Assembly: GCF_030687395.1 (NCBI RefSeq)
Contig: NZ_CP117430.1
Location: forward strand, 4,278,001 to 4,342,000
Direction: 5' to 3'
DNA from: Pseudomonas wuhanensis
GTDB lineage: Bacteria > Pseudomonadota > Gammaproteobacteria > Pseudomonadales > Pseudomonadaceae
DNA: 64,000 nt
Shown here: positions 9,354-16,645 of the stretch, piece by piece
Position numbering within the stretch: the first letter of the stretch is position 1
How the letters are laid out: each line of letters begins with the position of its first letter
Notes under the pieces: generated by a model
Seen by the model: the letters and a program-made list of their open reading frames with translations, nothing else
What the model was told of the DNA's origin: nothing
The model's database searches: none
Program-made: the position numbers and the translations under genes

Positions 9354-9389
9354 TCCGTTCAGCCAAACCCATCTGGCACGCTGAACGGA
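9354..9389. terminator. Stem-loop between hrpA and hrpB
   Basis: This is a perfect 10-bp inverted repeat (TCCGTTCAGC at 9354-9363, GCTGAACGGA at 9380-9389) with a 16-base loop and no T-run. In this position it probably lowers expression of hrpB and later genes relative to the abundant pilin message, by partial termination or mRNA stabilisation. Confidence 0.6.
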
Positions 9390-9489
9390 ACTATGACGGA
9401 ACCGCTTGCAGTAAACTCTGACCGCACAAACCGAAAGCTCTCGTCAAATCGTCTGATCCGACCCAGCCACCGATTTAAACCAAGAGTTG

Positions 9490-9822
9490 TTAATATTGCA
9501 GGCCCTTGGCATTCGCTGCTTCGGCTGAAAAACGCTTGTTATGAGTATCACCACGGCCGGCCTCTATGGCTGCCGCTGTATCGGCAAGCTTCTTGGTAGT
9601 ATTAGCCTCATCTTGTGCACGAGTCGTTTGCGCACTGATTTGGTCTTGATGTCTAGCAGACTCGCGTATGGCATCTAAAGATTCACTCTCGCCAGTGGCG
9701 TTGTAACGCTCCCGCTCGTTCGCTACTTTGCCATGCGCCGATTTCGCTCCTGAACTTAGATCGCCGCCCAATCCAACAACTCCGCCTACCACACTGTTGA
9801 TTGCATTTCCTATATCAAACAT
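9490..9822 (-). CDS. hrpA: HrpA-like Hrp pilus subunit
   Basis: The product has 110 residues, the same size class as P. syringae HrpA. It has a short hydrophobic Gly/Val stretch near residues 11-20 (VVGGVVGLGG), then a hydrophilic Ala/Glu/Lys/Thr-rich helical region, and no Cys. HrpA pilins evolve fast, so the call uses size, composition and position in the HrpL-driven operon before hrpB-hrcJ. AAGAGG precedes the ATG. The neighbouring 62-residue gene is an alternative pilin candidate. Confidence 0.65.
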   Translation of the reverse strand: MFDIGNAINSVVGGVVGLGGDLSSGAKSAHGKVANERERYNATGESESLDAIRESARHQDQISAQTTRAQDEANTTKKLADTAAAIEAGRGDTHNKRFSAEAANAKGLQY

Positions 9823-9875
9823 AATTATTGCCTCTTGAGTGATCCCGACCGAACGGCTGGAGAGTACGAATGTGT

Positions 9876-10064
9876 TTAATAAATGATTCGGCCGGTGTTG
9901 CCTGACGCTGCCGACTCCGATGGGTTAGTGTGTTCCGCAGAAACGTCTGACTTCGGTTGGAGCTGCTGGACCGCTGCTGTGGCGCCTTTGGTCAGGTCCG
10001 CAAGATTACCAATGAGTTGTGGTATTGCATGACGTTCGAGCATACCCGCAATAATACCGATCAT
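9876..10064 (-). CDS. Small first gene of the hrpA operon, unknown
   Basis: The product has 62 residues from the ATG at 10064, with AGGAG 7 bases before it. The N-terminal half is moderately hydrophobic (MIGIIAGML) and the C-terminal half is polar, Ser/Asn-rich. It is the first gene after the operon hrp box, a place held by hrpA in P. syringae. It could be a second pilin-like or secreted helper protein, or the true pilin. I do not recognise it. Confidence 0.6.
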   Translation of the reverse strand: MIGIIAGMLERHAIPQLIGNLADLTKGATAAVQQLQPKSDVSAEHTNPSESAASGNTGRIIY

Positions 10065-10109
10065 AGTGTTGCTCCTGGAATTAAAGCCCACGTAATCGCG
10101 GGTTACTAT

Positions 10110-10138
10110 TGGGTGGTAACGAGTCCCTGTTCGGTTCC
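10110..10138 (-). promoter_or_regulatory. hrp box of the hrpA-hrpB-hrcJ-hrpD-hrpE operon
   Basis: On the minus strand: GGAACC, 16 bases, CCACCCA, a perfect HrpL promoter 46 bases before the first ATG of the operon. Confidence 0.95.
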
Positions 10139-10196
10139 GTATTCGTGTACTTAAAAAATTTGACCGAACGTGGGGGTAAGTGCGGCGATGCCCTCC

Positions 10197-11129
10197 TCAG
10201 ACACCCAGCGCCTTCATACGGTGATAAAGCGTGCGGCGAGGTATTCCCAGCTCCAGGCTGACGGCTTCAATGCTATTGCAGTGGCGTTTAAGCGATTCCT
10301 GAATCAGGACTTTCTCAATAATCCGCAGTTGTGCCTTGAGCCCAATTGCGACTGCGGGCTCAGTACAAAACGTCGCATCGAGCAACGGCGCGCCCAGCAC
10401 GAATCGATTGGCTGCCGACTTCAATTCACGAATGTTGCCTGGCCACTCGTGCTGAAGCAGGACTTTACGTACGGCGGGGGTGACCACTTGTGCATCTCGC
10501 CCCAATTGGTCAGCCGACGCGGCAATAAACTGAGTGAACAGCGGAACAATTCTGCACCGGCGGTCGCGCAAGGCTGGCAGCTGCAAAGCAATGACGTTGA
10601 GACGAAAAAATAGATCGCGTCGAAACGCCCCCCCCTCGACCATCTCACTGAGTGAACGTTGAGCGGAAGCAATCACGCACAAATCCAGTGCAATAGCGGT
10701 AGTGGACCCCAAACGCTCTACTGTACGAGTTTCAAGCACACGCAACAGTTTCGCTTGTAGTGCAAGCGGCATACTGTCGATCTCATCCAAGTAAAGCGTT
10801 CCACTTTGCGCCGCTTCGATGTACCCGATACGTGATCGATCAGCGCCCGTATAGGCGCCACTCATCACACCAAATAGCTCGCTTTCGGCAAGTGACTCGG
10901 GAATCGCGGCGCTGTTCATCGCGACCAACCGTCCTTTGCGACCGGAAAGGTTATGGATTTGCTGAGCCAGAGTATCTTTTCCGGTCCCGGTCTCTCCCGT
11001 CAGTAGTACATCGACACCCAACTCTGCGATATGCCGGACATTCCTCGCCAGATCATCTACGTCGTGAGGTTCAACTGACCGGTGATCGCGAATATCTTTC
11101 ACGAGCCCCCCTGGTCTTTCGCCTCGCAC
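10197..11129 (-). CDS. hrpS: HrpS, sigma-54 enhancer-binding activator
   Basis: The product has about 310 residues (a GTG slightly inside this frame may be the true start). It is a single AAA+ domain with Walker A GETGTGKD, a GAYTGA sigma-54 contact loop, the LDEID Walker B, and a C-terminal helix-turn-helix. It has no receiver domain, as is characteristic of HrpR/HrpS. In P. syringae HrpR and HrpS form a hetero-hexamer that activates hrpL with sigma-54. It is encoded 43 bases after the hrpR stop. hrpL itself is not in the window, and hrpV, encoding the HrpS antagonist, is not seen. Confidence 0.93.
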   Translation of the reverse strand: MRGERPGGLVKDIRDHRSVEPHDVDDLARNVRHIAELGVDVLLTGETGTGKDTLAQQIHNLSGRKGRLVAMNSAAIPESLAESELFGVMSGAYTGADRSRIGYIEAAQSGTLYLDEIDSMPLALQAKLLRVLETRTVERLGSTTAIALDLCVIASAQRSLSEMVEGGAFRRDLFFRLNVIALQLPALRDRRCRIVPLFTQFIAASADQLGRDAQVVTPAVRKVLLQHEWPGNIRELKSAANRFVLGAPLLDATFCTEPAVAIGLKAQLRIIEKVLIQESLKRHCNSIEAVSLELGIPRRTLYHRMKALGV

Positions 11130-11172
11130 CTGGATTGAAAGGGCGAGTCGTCATAGGCAATGCCATCTGACA

Positions 11173-12087
11173 TCAAGCGCATGACGCTTTCATCCTGGAA
11201 TACAGCGTACGCTTCGGAATATCCAATTCATCGACGACCGCATCTATGCTGTTTTGGTGGCGCTTTAGAGCATCTTTGATCAGTTCGTTTTCCACAAGTC
11301 TCAGCTGTGTCTTCAACCCAGCGGTCGATCGTGTTATTCCTACACCAACGGTTCCAAGCAGTGGAAATCCCAACACGAAGCGTTGAGCAGCGGATCTTAG
11401 CTCACGAATATTACCGGACCAGGCATGTCCGAGTAACACCCACTCAAGGTGACCGTCAAGCGCAGGGACTGCCCGATTGAAATGCTCGGCAATGACACTG
11501 GTGAAATAATGAAACATCGGCAGAATTTGCTCACGGCAGGTGCGCAAGGCTGGGAGTTGGATCGTCAGGGCATTGAGTCGGAAAAACAGATCGCGACGAA
11601 AAAGTCCTTGGTCAACGAGCGGGCCGAGAGGCCTTTGCGCAGATGCGATGACGCGAAAGTCCACTGGTATGAAGGTTGTCGAACCAAGCCGTTCGATCCC
11701 GCGAGACTCCAATGTCCGAAGCAACTTAGCCTGCAAGGACAGCGGCATGCTATCGATTTCGTCGAGATACAAGGTTCCCATCTGGGCAGCCTCGATATAC
11801 CCCATTCTAGACTGAGTAACTCCGGTGAACGCCCCGCTCATTACGCCGAATAACTGGCTTTCAGCCAAAGTCTCGGGGATGGCCGCGCAGTTGATACCGA
11901 CCCACGAGCCTGTTCGGCCAGACAATTCGTGGATATGTTTGGCCAGCGTGTCCTTGCCGGTTCCCGTTTCTCCGTACAAGAGCAAGTCCAATTCGATGTT
12001 GGCGTAGCGCGAGGCTTTTTCGTGAAGTTGCGCCGATACTGGACTATCCTCTGACGCGATGCTGCCAAGCCCAGTTGATGTTTTCAT
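11173..12087 (-). CDS. hrpR: HrpR, sigma-54 enhancer-binding activator
   Basis: The product has 304 residues from the ATG at 12087. Upstream ATG and GTG codons at 12120 and 12123 are alternatives, and none has a strong ribosome site. Domains are as in HrpS: Walker A GETGTGKD, GAFTG loop, LDEID, and a C-terminal DNA-binding helix pair. It is about 60 percent alike to the neighbour by eye, reflecting the old hrpR/hrpS duplication. It acts with HrpS at the hrpL promoter. The two are probably co-transcribed. Confidence 0.92.
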   Translation of the reverse strand: MKTSTGLGSIASEDSPVSAQLHEKASRYANIELDLLLYGETGTGKDTLAKHIHELSGRTGSWVGINCAAIPETLAESQLFGVMSGAFTGVTQSRMGYIEAAQMGTLYLDEIDSMPLSLQAKLLRTLESRGIERLGSTTFIPVDFRVIASAQRPLGPLVDQGLFRRDLFFRLNALTIQLPALRTCREQILPMFHYFTSVIAEHFNRAVPALDGHLEWVLLGHAWSGNIRELRSAAQRFVLGFPLLGTVGVGITRSTAGLKTQLRLVENELIKDALKRHQNSIDAVVDELDIPKRTLYSRMKASCA

Positions 12088-12123
12088 TGATCTATTTACC
12101 AAAAAGGATGCGGCAAGCATCAC

Positions 12124-12502
12124 CGCACGTTATCGAATGAGAAAGGGGCGCGTCTGTGCCGAGAACGACGCGCGGTACCACGGACTTTTTCCACATCGAT
12201 GTCGAACACATATTTGACATACCGACTACAAATCGGGGCGTTGTCTGAACACGACACTAACGAACTCCACACCGAGGTTGTGAAAACAATCCGTTGTCGC
12301 TGCCTCTCCATTCGGCGCACTCATGCGGCAATTAGCCACCAGTGACGATGTCTTTCTTTTCTGTACCCCGGTCAGATCATACATTTCTGATCTGAATAAA
12401 TAGTTGAAGCAAAAAACCAAAAAGCTCGTTAAACGGACCTCAAAAAGATACTTTTCATGGTTTATAAAGAAGTATCGATAAAAACAGTGCAAACGGGACG
12501 AA
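12124..12502. other. hrpR upstream region, no gene
   Basis: AT-rich intergenic DNA upstream of hrpR. An imperfect inverted repeat around TCAGATC and GATCTGA at about 12371-12394 lies between the effector candidate and hrpR. The hrpR promoter should lie here, but no hrp box is present, as expected for a gene acting above HrpL. Confidence 0.6.
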
Positions 12503-13519
12503 TCAGATACCCGTTCGAAACACCGGTGTGTGTCGGATATAAAGCTTTTCCACCACATATTCAATCAGTGTATCTACGCAGCTGGCATCCTTATTTCGAC
12601 GCGCATGAAGCAACCTTACATCACTGTCGATACCTTGGGATTCCTTGATACTGACTACGGCTATAAGGGCCGTCTCTTTACTGTCCCACACCGAGCCCAA
12701 CCAAGGACGCGGCATCGAAATATCCATATTGGCGATCGTGGCCCCCACGCTATGTCGGATAGTCGACAAACCGAGGCAGCTATCAATTTCGGATAACTTC
12801 TCGTTATATCCAGCATCATCAAGCGACTCATACTGCTTTAGTTCATGTTTTCGCGCTACATAATGCCGAGAGTTAATTTCGCCCAGTTCCAACGGGATGC
12901 CCAGAGCCACCTCATTTTTGAATATCTCCGCCCCACCACCCAAAATTATCTTTAGTAAATTCTCGGCAGACTTTTCGTCGGTTTCAATCCCAAGTGCTGT
13001 GGCGTTCGAAGCGATCGTTTGTAACATCGCGTGTTTGTTGATGACGAAGCACGCGCTGACTCCAGTGCAGAGTTTTTCGGCACTGTAATTGACAACAGCA
13101 AATTTTGGATTTAACCGGCGACCACCAGCCATCAAACCCAAAACACCCGCAAGATCTCCTTGGTCGCTCCGCAGACTCTTGTAGGCCAGATAGGCGGGCT
13201 TGCTACCACCCACCACATGTGCAAGCCCTTGCTCGAGAATTGCTGTAAGCAACATTTTGCTGCCTGGGTAACGATCCTCGGTGTAGGGGTTTGTGCTTGA
13301 GAGGAATGTCTCGAACGCCTGCGGACGATTTGTGCCGAGACCTGCCGAAGAACCAAGCAAGGGACCTATTGACACATCAATGATTCGTGAATGGTCTATG
13401 GTAACCGTATCAAAGGTCAACGCTGAGGCAGGCGACGATGTCTCCTGATTCGATGGATATGCCTCATTCGGGATCATAGCCGAACCCAGATTAACGCCTT
13501 TTCCACTCAAATTTTCCAT
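12503..13519 (-). CDS. HrpL-controlled candidate type III effector, unknown family
   Basis: The product has 338 residues from the ATG at 13519, preceded by GAGGG 9 bases upstream. The frame opens 126 bases earlier at 13645 but that part looks non-coding. The N-terminus (first 50) is rich in Ser, Asn, Gly and Pro and poor in acidic residues, typical of T3SS signals. The middle holds Ala/Leu helices (about 85-140) and a Cys in TGVSACFV near residue 160. No catalytic motif is certain. A perfect hrp box lies 181 bases upstream. I do not recognise the family. Confidence 0.7.
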   Translation of the reverse strand: MENLSGKGVNLGSAMIPNEAYPSNQETSSPASALTFDTVTIDHSRIIDVSIGPLLGSSAGLGTNRPQAFETFLSSTNPYTEDRYPGSKMLLTAILEQGLAHVVGGSKPAYLAYKSLRSDQGDLAGVLGLMAGGRRLNPKFAVVNYSAEKLCTGVSACFVINKHAMLQTIASNATALGIETDEKSAENLLKIILGGGAEIFKNEVALGIPLELGEINSRHYVARKHELKQYESLDDAGYNEKLSEIDSCLGLSTIRHSVGATIANMDISMPRPWLGSVWDSKETALIAVVSIKESQGIDSDVRLLHARRNKDASCVDTLIEYVVEKLYIRHTPVFRTGI

Positions 13520-13699
13520 GCTTACACCCTCAAAATTGTTATGTGTATGCTGCTCAGTGGGTGCGCGTTGCACCTTGAACTGCAAGGCAGAAATCGGGTG
13601 AGCGACAGTGCAAGCATTTGGCGAACGTTTCGGCTCCACAGACATAAGAATTCTTGTATTCCGAATGCCTATTGATTCGCAAATTTGTAAACGAGTAAT

Positions 13700-13728
13700 T
13701 GAGTGGTATTTCCGTCAGCTAAGGTTCC
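13700..13728 (-). promoter_or_regulatory. hrp box of the effector candidate
   Basis: On the minus strand: GGAACC, 16 bases, CCACTCA. Perfect consensus, pointing at the 12503-13519 gene. Confidence 0.93.
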
Positions 13729-14118
13729 CAATTTTTTCTTCGCGTGTTTCCCCACCCGTAAATCATCTGATGCAATTGACGTTTCTATCAAATCTCATGA
13801 AGTGATTTCCGTATGGGCTGGCCACCGCGCAGGCACTCCCCGCAGTGCTTCCGTCCTCGCAGGGGTAATGGCCAGTTGCTCCAGCGCGCTGGTTAGGAAA
13901 AGCCCGAATCGCTTTGCGCGACGCCACTAGCGAATCGAAATCATCTGTAAATAAACTCATGCCCCCCCATAACGTCGCGATCTTGTAATTTGTTTTTAGA
14001 GTGTTGCACGGCGCCCAGGTAAAACCCAGTGAACGCTCTTCAAGAACGTAATGCAGCAGGTGCATGACCGGTTCAATGGAAAGCGCAACTACATTACGCG
14101 CAAGCCTATTGCGCCGTC
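13729..14118. other. No recognisable gene
   Basis: A 100-residue minus-strand frame crosses this stretch (13763-14065), but it has no ribosome site and no family features. It is likely degraded DNA between the effector promoter and IS remnants. Confidence 0.4.
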
Positions 14119-14373
14119 TCAGAAATAATCCCTATTGATCTGTGAAGCCAGTACCTCACGGGCGCGTTGTATTTTGTTCAAAATATCCTCTCCCTTTGCA
14201 TTCCAGACATAGCGCGTCGGTTGCGCATTTCGCAGCGCCAAGAACGTGGTACTCGACCTTTCCAACTCACGCACTGAGCTGAAGCTGCCCTCTCGTAGAT
14301 ACACCGTCCCATGGTCGCTTGGAGCGAGCACTGCGGTGGAAAAATGTTTTGCTATCTGGCGATAGTTCGGCAC
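14119..14373 (-). pseudogene. Probable IS630-family transposase C-terminal remnant
   Basis: The last 50 residues of this frame (from about RELERSSTTFL through YVWNAKGEDILNKIQRARE) resemble the C-terminal end of IS630/Tc1-type transposases, where a W/F-x-A-x-ED-I-L helix follows the final catalytic Glu. The upstream catalytic part is missing. No neighbouring gene depends on it. The call is tentative. Confidence 0.4.
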
Positions 14374-14683
14374 TCGAGGTTAAGCCGTGCTCCGCTGCTT
14401 TTTTTATAAAACCGGTGAAGGTCACCGGCTTCATGAGAGCATCTCGGCAGGCGAATCCGCGTACCCTGCTAGAGTCAGCCAAGCTTGTTCAGCGTGTCCT
14501 TAACCGCCTTTCAATTGATATTGGAAGTCTCTCTGATAGTGCTCTTCCCAGCCGTAACGGTTTCGGGGAACGACAAAGAAAAGTGGAGGCTCATCTTGCA
14601 AAGGGATGGTAAATCTATCTGTAGTGGTCTAATGAAACCGGACACCCATTTAGGCGAGAATGCTCGCCAGATCGAGGTGTCAG

Positions 14684-14944
14684 ATGACCAAACAACGCCG
14701 TTCCTTTTCTGCTGAATTCAAACGCGAGGCTGCCGACCTCGTGCTCAAGCAAAACTACAGCTACATCGAAGCCAGCCGTTCACTCGGCGTCGGCGAGTCG
14801 GCCCTGCGCCGCTGGGTTGATCAGGTTCAGCAGGAGCGCCAAGGTGTTACGCCGCAGAGCAAAGCATTGACCCCGGAACAACAGAAAACTCAGGAGCTGG
14901 AAGCCCGAATTGCCCGTCTTGAACGGGAAAAATCCATTTTAAAA
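14684..14944 (+). pseudogene. IS3-family OrfA, truncated
   Basis: The first 87 residues form an IS3-type OrfA with a helix-turn-helix (about 18-45) and a leucine-zipper-like helix ending at KSILK. The usual continuation into the -1 frameshift site and OrfB is gone, and IS110-type end sequence follows. The element left end starts near 14626 (TGGTCTAATGAAACC). A second copy at 60708 is cut at exactly the same codon. Confidence 0.8.
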
Positions 14945-15166
14945 AACCGCCTCCCCGGCGCTCCGCGGCCCATTGGATTAGAAACACTGCGTTCTACACT
15001 GATCCTACTGGACAGTGGTCGCTGGCTTTTTGGAGGCTTAGACCCCGTCAAAAAACTTGACCCAGGGGAAGCTGCGGACCCGTTAGTGGTGGCACGTTCC
15101 GTGACCCCGTTTAGGAAGGTGATTTGATCCGAGTCCCCGTCCAGTTCAACTTGACTGGAGGTGCTC

Positions 15167-15462
15167 ATGAAAAAGCATGATCTGAAGCAGCGTGGGTTAC
15201 CGGTTATTCATGATTACGCAGCCGGCATTGATATTGGCTCACGCTTTCATGTGGTGGCCGTTCCTGCAGACCTGGCCAAAGAATCCGTTCAAACTTTCCA
15301 GGCCTTCACTGCCGATCTCGATCGCATGGCCAACTGGCTGGTAAGTCTTGCGATAACGACGGTCGCCATGGAATCAACAGGCGTTTACTGGATTCCGGTT
15401 TACGAAATACTGGAAGCGCACGGCCTACAGGTCGTACTCGCCAATGCGCGTGATGCCCGTGG
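15167..15462 (+). pseudogene. IS110-family transposase, N-terminal fragment
   Basis: About 98 residues of the DEDD (RuvC-like) N-terminal domain are present, with AGIDIGSRFHVVAV holding the first Asp and VAMESTGVYW holding the Glu. GGAGG precedes the ATG. Homology stops after ANARDAR and the rest of the transposase is missing. The left end of the element probably lies between 14945 and 15160. Confidence 0.8.
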
Positions 15463-15465
15463 AAT

Positions 15466-15708
15466 GTGGCGATCATCAAGCAACACAGCGTTAACTTTCA
15501 AATGGATGAACGTAATCCTGGTTATGAACTGCAGGATCGAATGACTGCCTGGGGCTACGAGGTGCGTTTTATTTCACCGCGAAAGATATTCCGTTACCTG
15601 GATCACATTCAAGGCGGCACCGTATCGGCGATGGGCGGTTACACGCGAAATCACCGAAGGGTTCGGATGTACGAGCAGATTACCCAAGGGAAAACCCTGA
15701 GAGTCTAG
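15466..15708 (+). other. Unknown gene fragment
   Basis: An 80-residue frame has credible protein composition from about residue 11 (DERNPGYELQDRM, GYEVRFISPRK) but no start context. It abuts the IS110 fragment, which probably cut off its 5' end. I do not recognise the family. Confidence 0.3.
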
Positions 15709-15964
15709 TGAAGGGATAGAACCGCATACGCATGTTCGAGGACGCCTGGACCTTTTACAGCATCTTGCGGCGTTGCCTGCAAGGAGTACTTCGGTCTACT
15801 GGCTTGCGTGCTGCCACCACGCTTTGTTTAGTCGCGAGTTGGTGGTGGCCTCTCTGCTTCAGGTCAAGCCAACCGACAGCTATCGATCACGTGTTGGACG
15901 GTGATTGCGGGGTGTAGGGATTGAGTTGCTGGCGCCTGAACTGTCCGGGTGGCTGGCCATGAAT

Positions 15965-16120
15965 CTAGCGAAAGCGTTGGGAGAAATACGCTTCATCAGC
16001 GAAACCACACAACCTCGCCACTTCCCCGACGGGTCGTGTTCCATTGAGCAAGTAATGTCGCGCCGCGTGCATCCTGCGCTCGAGCACCAGTTCGGTAAAG
16101 GTCTTGCCGATTTCCTTGCG
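15965..16120 (-). pseudogene. AraC/XylS-family regulator, C-terminal fragment
   Basis: The minus strand encodes about 51 residues ending at TAG: a typical end of an AraC DNA-binding domain with FTELVLERRMHAARHYL, VGEVARLCGFAD and AYFSQRFR, the second helix-turn-helix. The upstream part is missing and is joined out of frame to a rulA fragment. Confidence 0.7.
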
Positions 16121-16237
16121 CAATCACGATGTGCCCATGCTCGGCGGTGATCGAGCGATCAACCACAGCCATGTCGCCATCAAAAATCCCTGCCCCCTCC
16201 ATACTGTGGCCTTCGATGCGCACACGGAATTGACTGA
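16121..16237 (-). pseudogene. UmuD/RulA-type fragment
   Basis: The minus strand encodes VRIEGHSMEGAGIFDGD and AVVDRSITAEHGHIVIA, the catalytic Ser region of UmuD/RulA/LexA-like S24 peptidases. Only about 38 residues remain, between an AraC fragment and a truncated effector start. rulAB loci are known insertion sites for effector genes in P. syringae. Confidence 0.75.
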
Positions 16238-16282
16238 TGCGGTGTAGTGCTGGGAAGGGCTACCTGATCGGAGGGGATCCAT
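16124..16282 (-). pseudogene. Cut-off effector start (first 19 codons of the MDPLRS type)
   Basis: From the ATG at 16282 the first 19 codons are the same as those of the effector genes at 19655 and 37675 (MDPLRSGSPSQHY...). The frame then runs out of phase through rulA and stops at 16124 (52 residues). It keeps a perfect hrp box upstream, so it is the relic of a third gene of this type whose body was lost by recombination into rulA. Confidence 0.75.
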
Positions 16283-16341
16283 GGTGGTCTGGGCCTGTTC
16301 TGAGTGATCGAATCGGCCGCACGAAACGACGTGAATCTCAG

Positions 16342-16370
16342 TGGGTGGTCAGAAGGGCTTATGAGGTTCC
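16342..16370 (-). promoter_or_regulatory. Orphan hrp box of the cut-off effector
   Basis: On the minus strand: GGAACC... reads GGAACC, 16 bases, CCACCCA; 60 bases before the ATG at 16282. The same position relative to the start is seen in the two intact paralogues. Confidence 0.92.
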
Positions 16371-16419
16371 AGAGGCTGGCCAGGCACATGGGCCAGGCAA
16401 CACGGCTCTAAAGCGGGCA

Positions 16420-16600
16420 AATGACCACTCGTCATTTGCAGATAGCGTGAGCCCGTAGCAATGCAATGCGAGCCAGCGCCGTGGAATGCAAGCTCATTTG
16501 CAATTAATGTGAGCCGGCGGCTTTGGCTGGTTGCAGTTAATGTGAGCCAGAAATGCCGATGAATGCGAGCCAGCGTGTTTTCAAACGCGAGCCGCTACAG
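16420..16600. repeat. Six degenerate repeats ending in GAGCC, probable IS terminus
   Basis: Units of the form TGCA(G/A)(A/T)TA-N-(T/C)G-N-GAGCC recur at spacings of 20-40 bases. Multiple short direct repeats at one end are typical of IS21-type termini where transposase binds. A related array lies at 28373-28551. No transposase gene accompanies either. Confidence 0.5.
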
Positions 16601-16645
16601 ATAGTGCCAGGCATAACCAGCGACCGAGATCCTTGCACGCTGTTC

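Noticed and set aside
13521..13565. TCAGTGG followed 16 bases later by GAACTG, hrp-box-like
   Set aside because: The -35 half does not match; the perfect box at 13700-13728 explains the gene.
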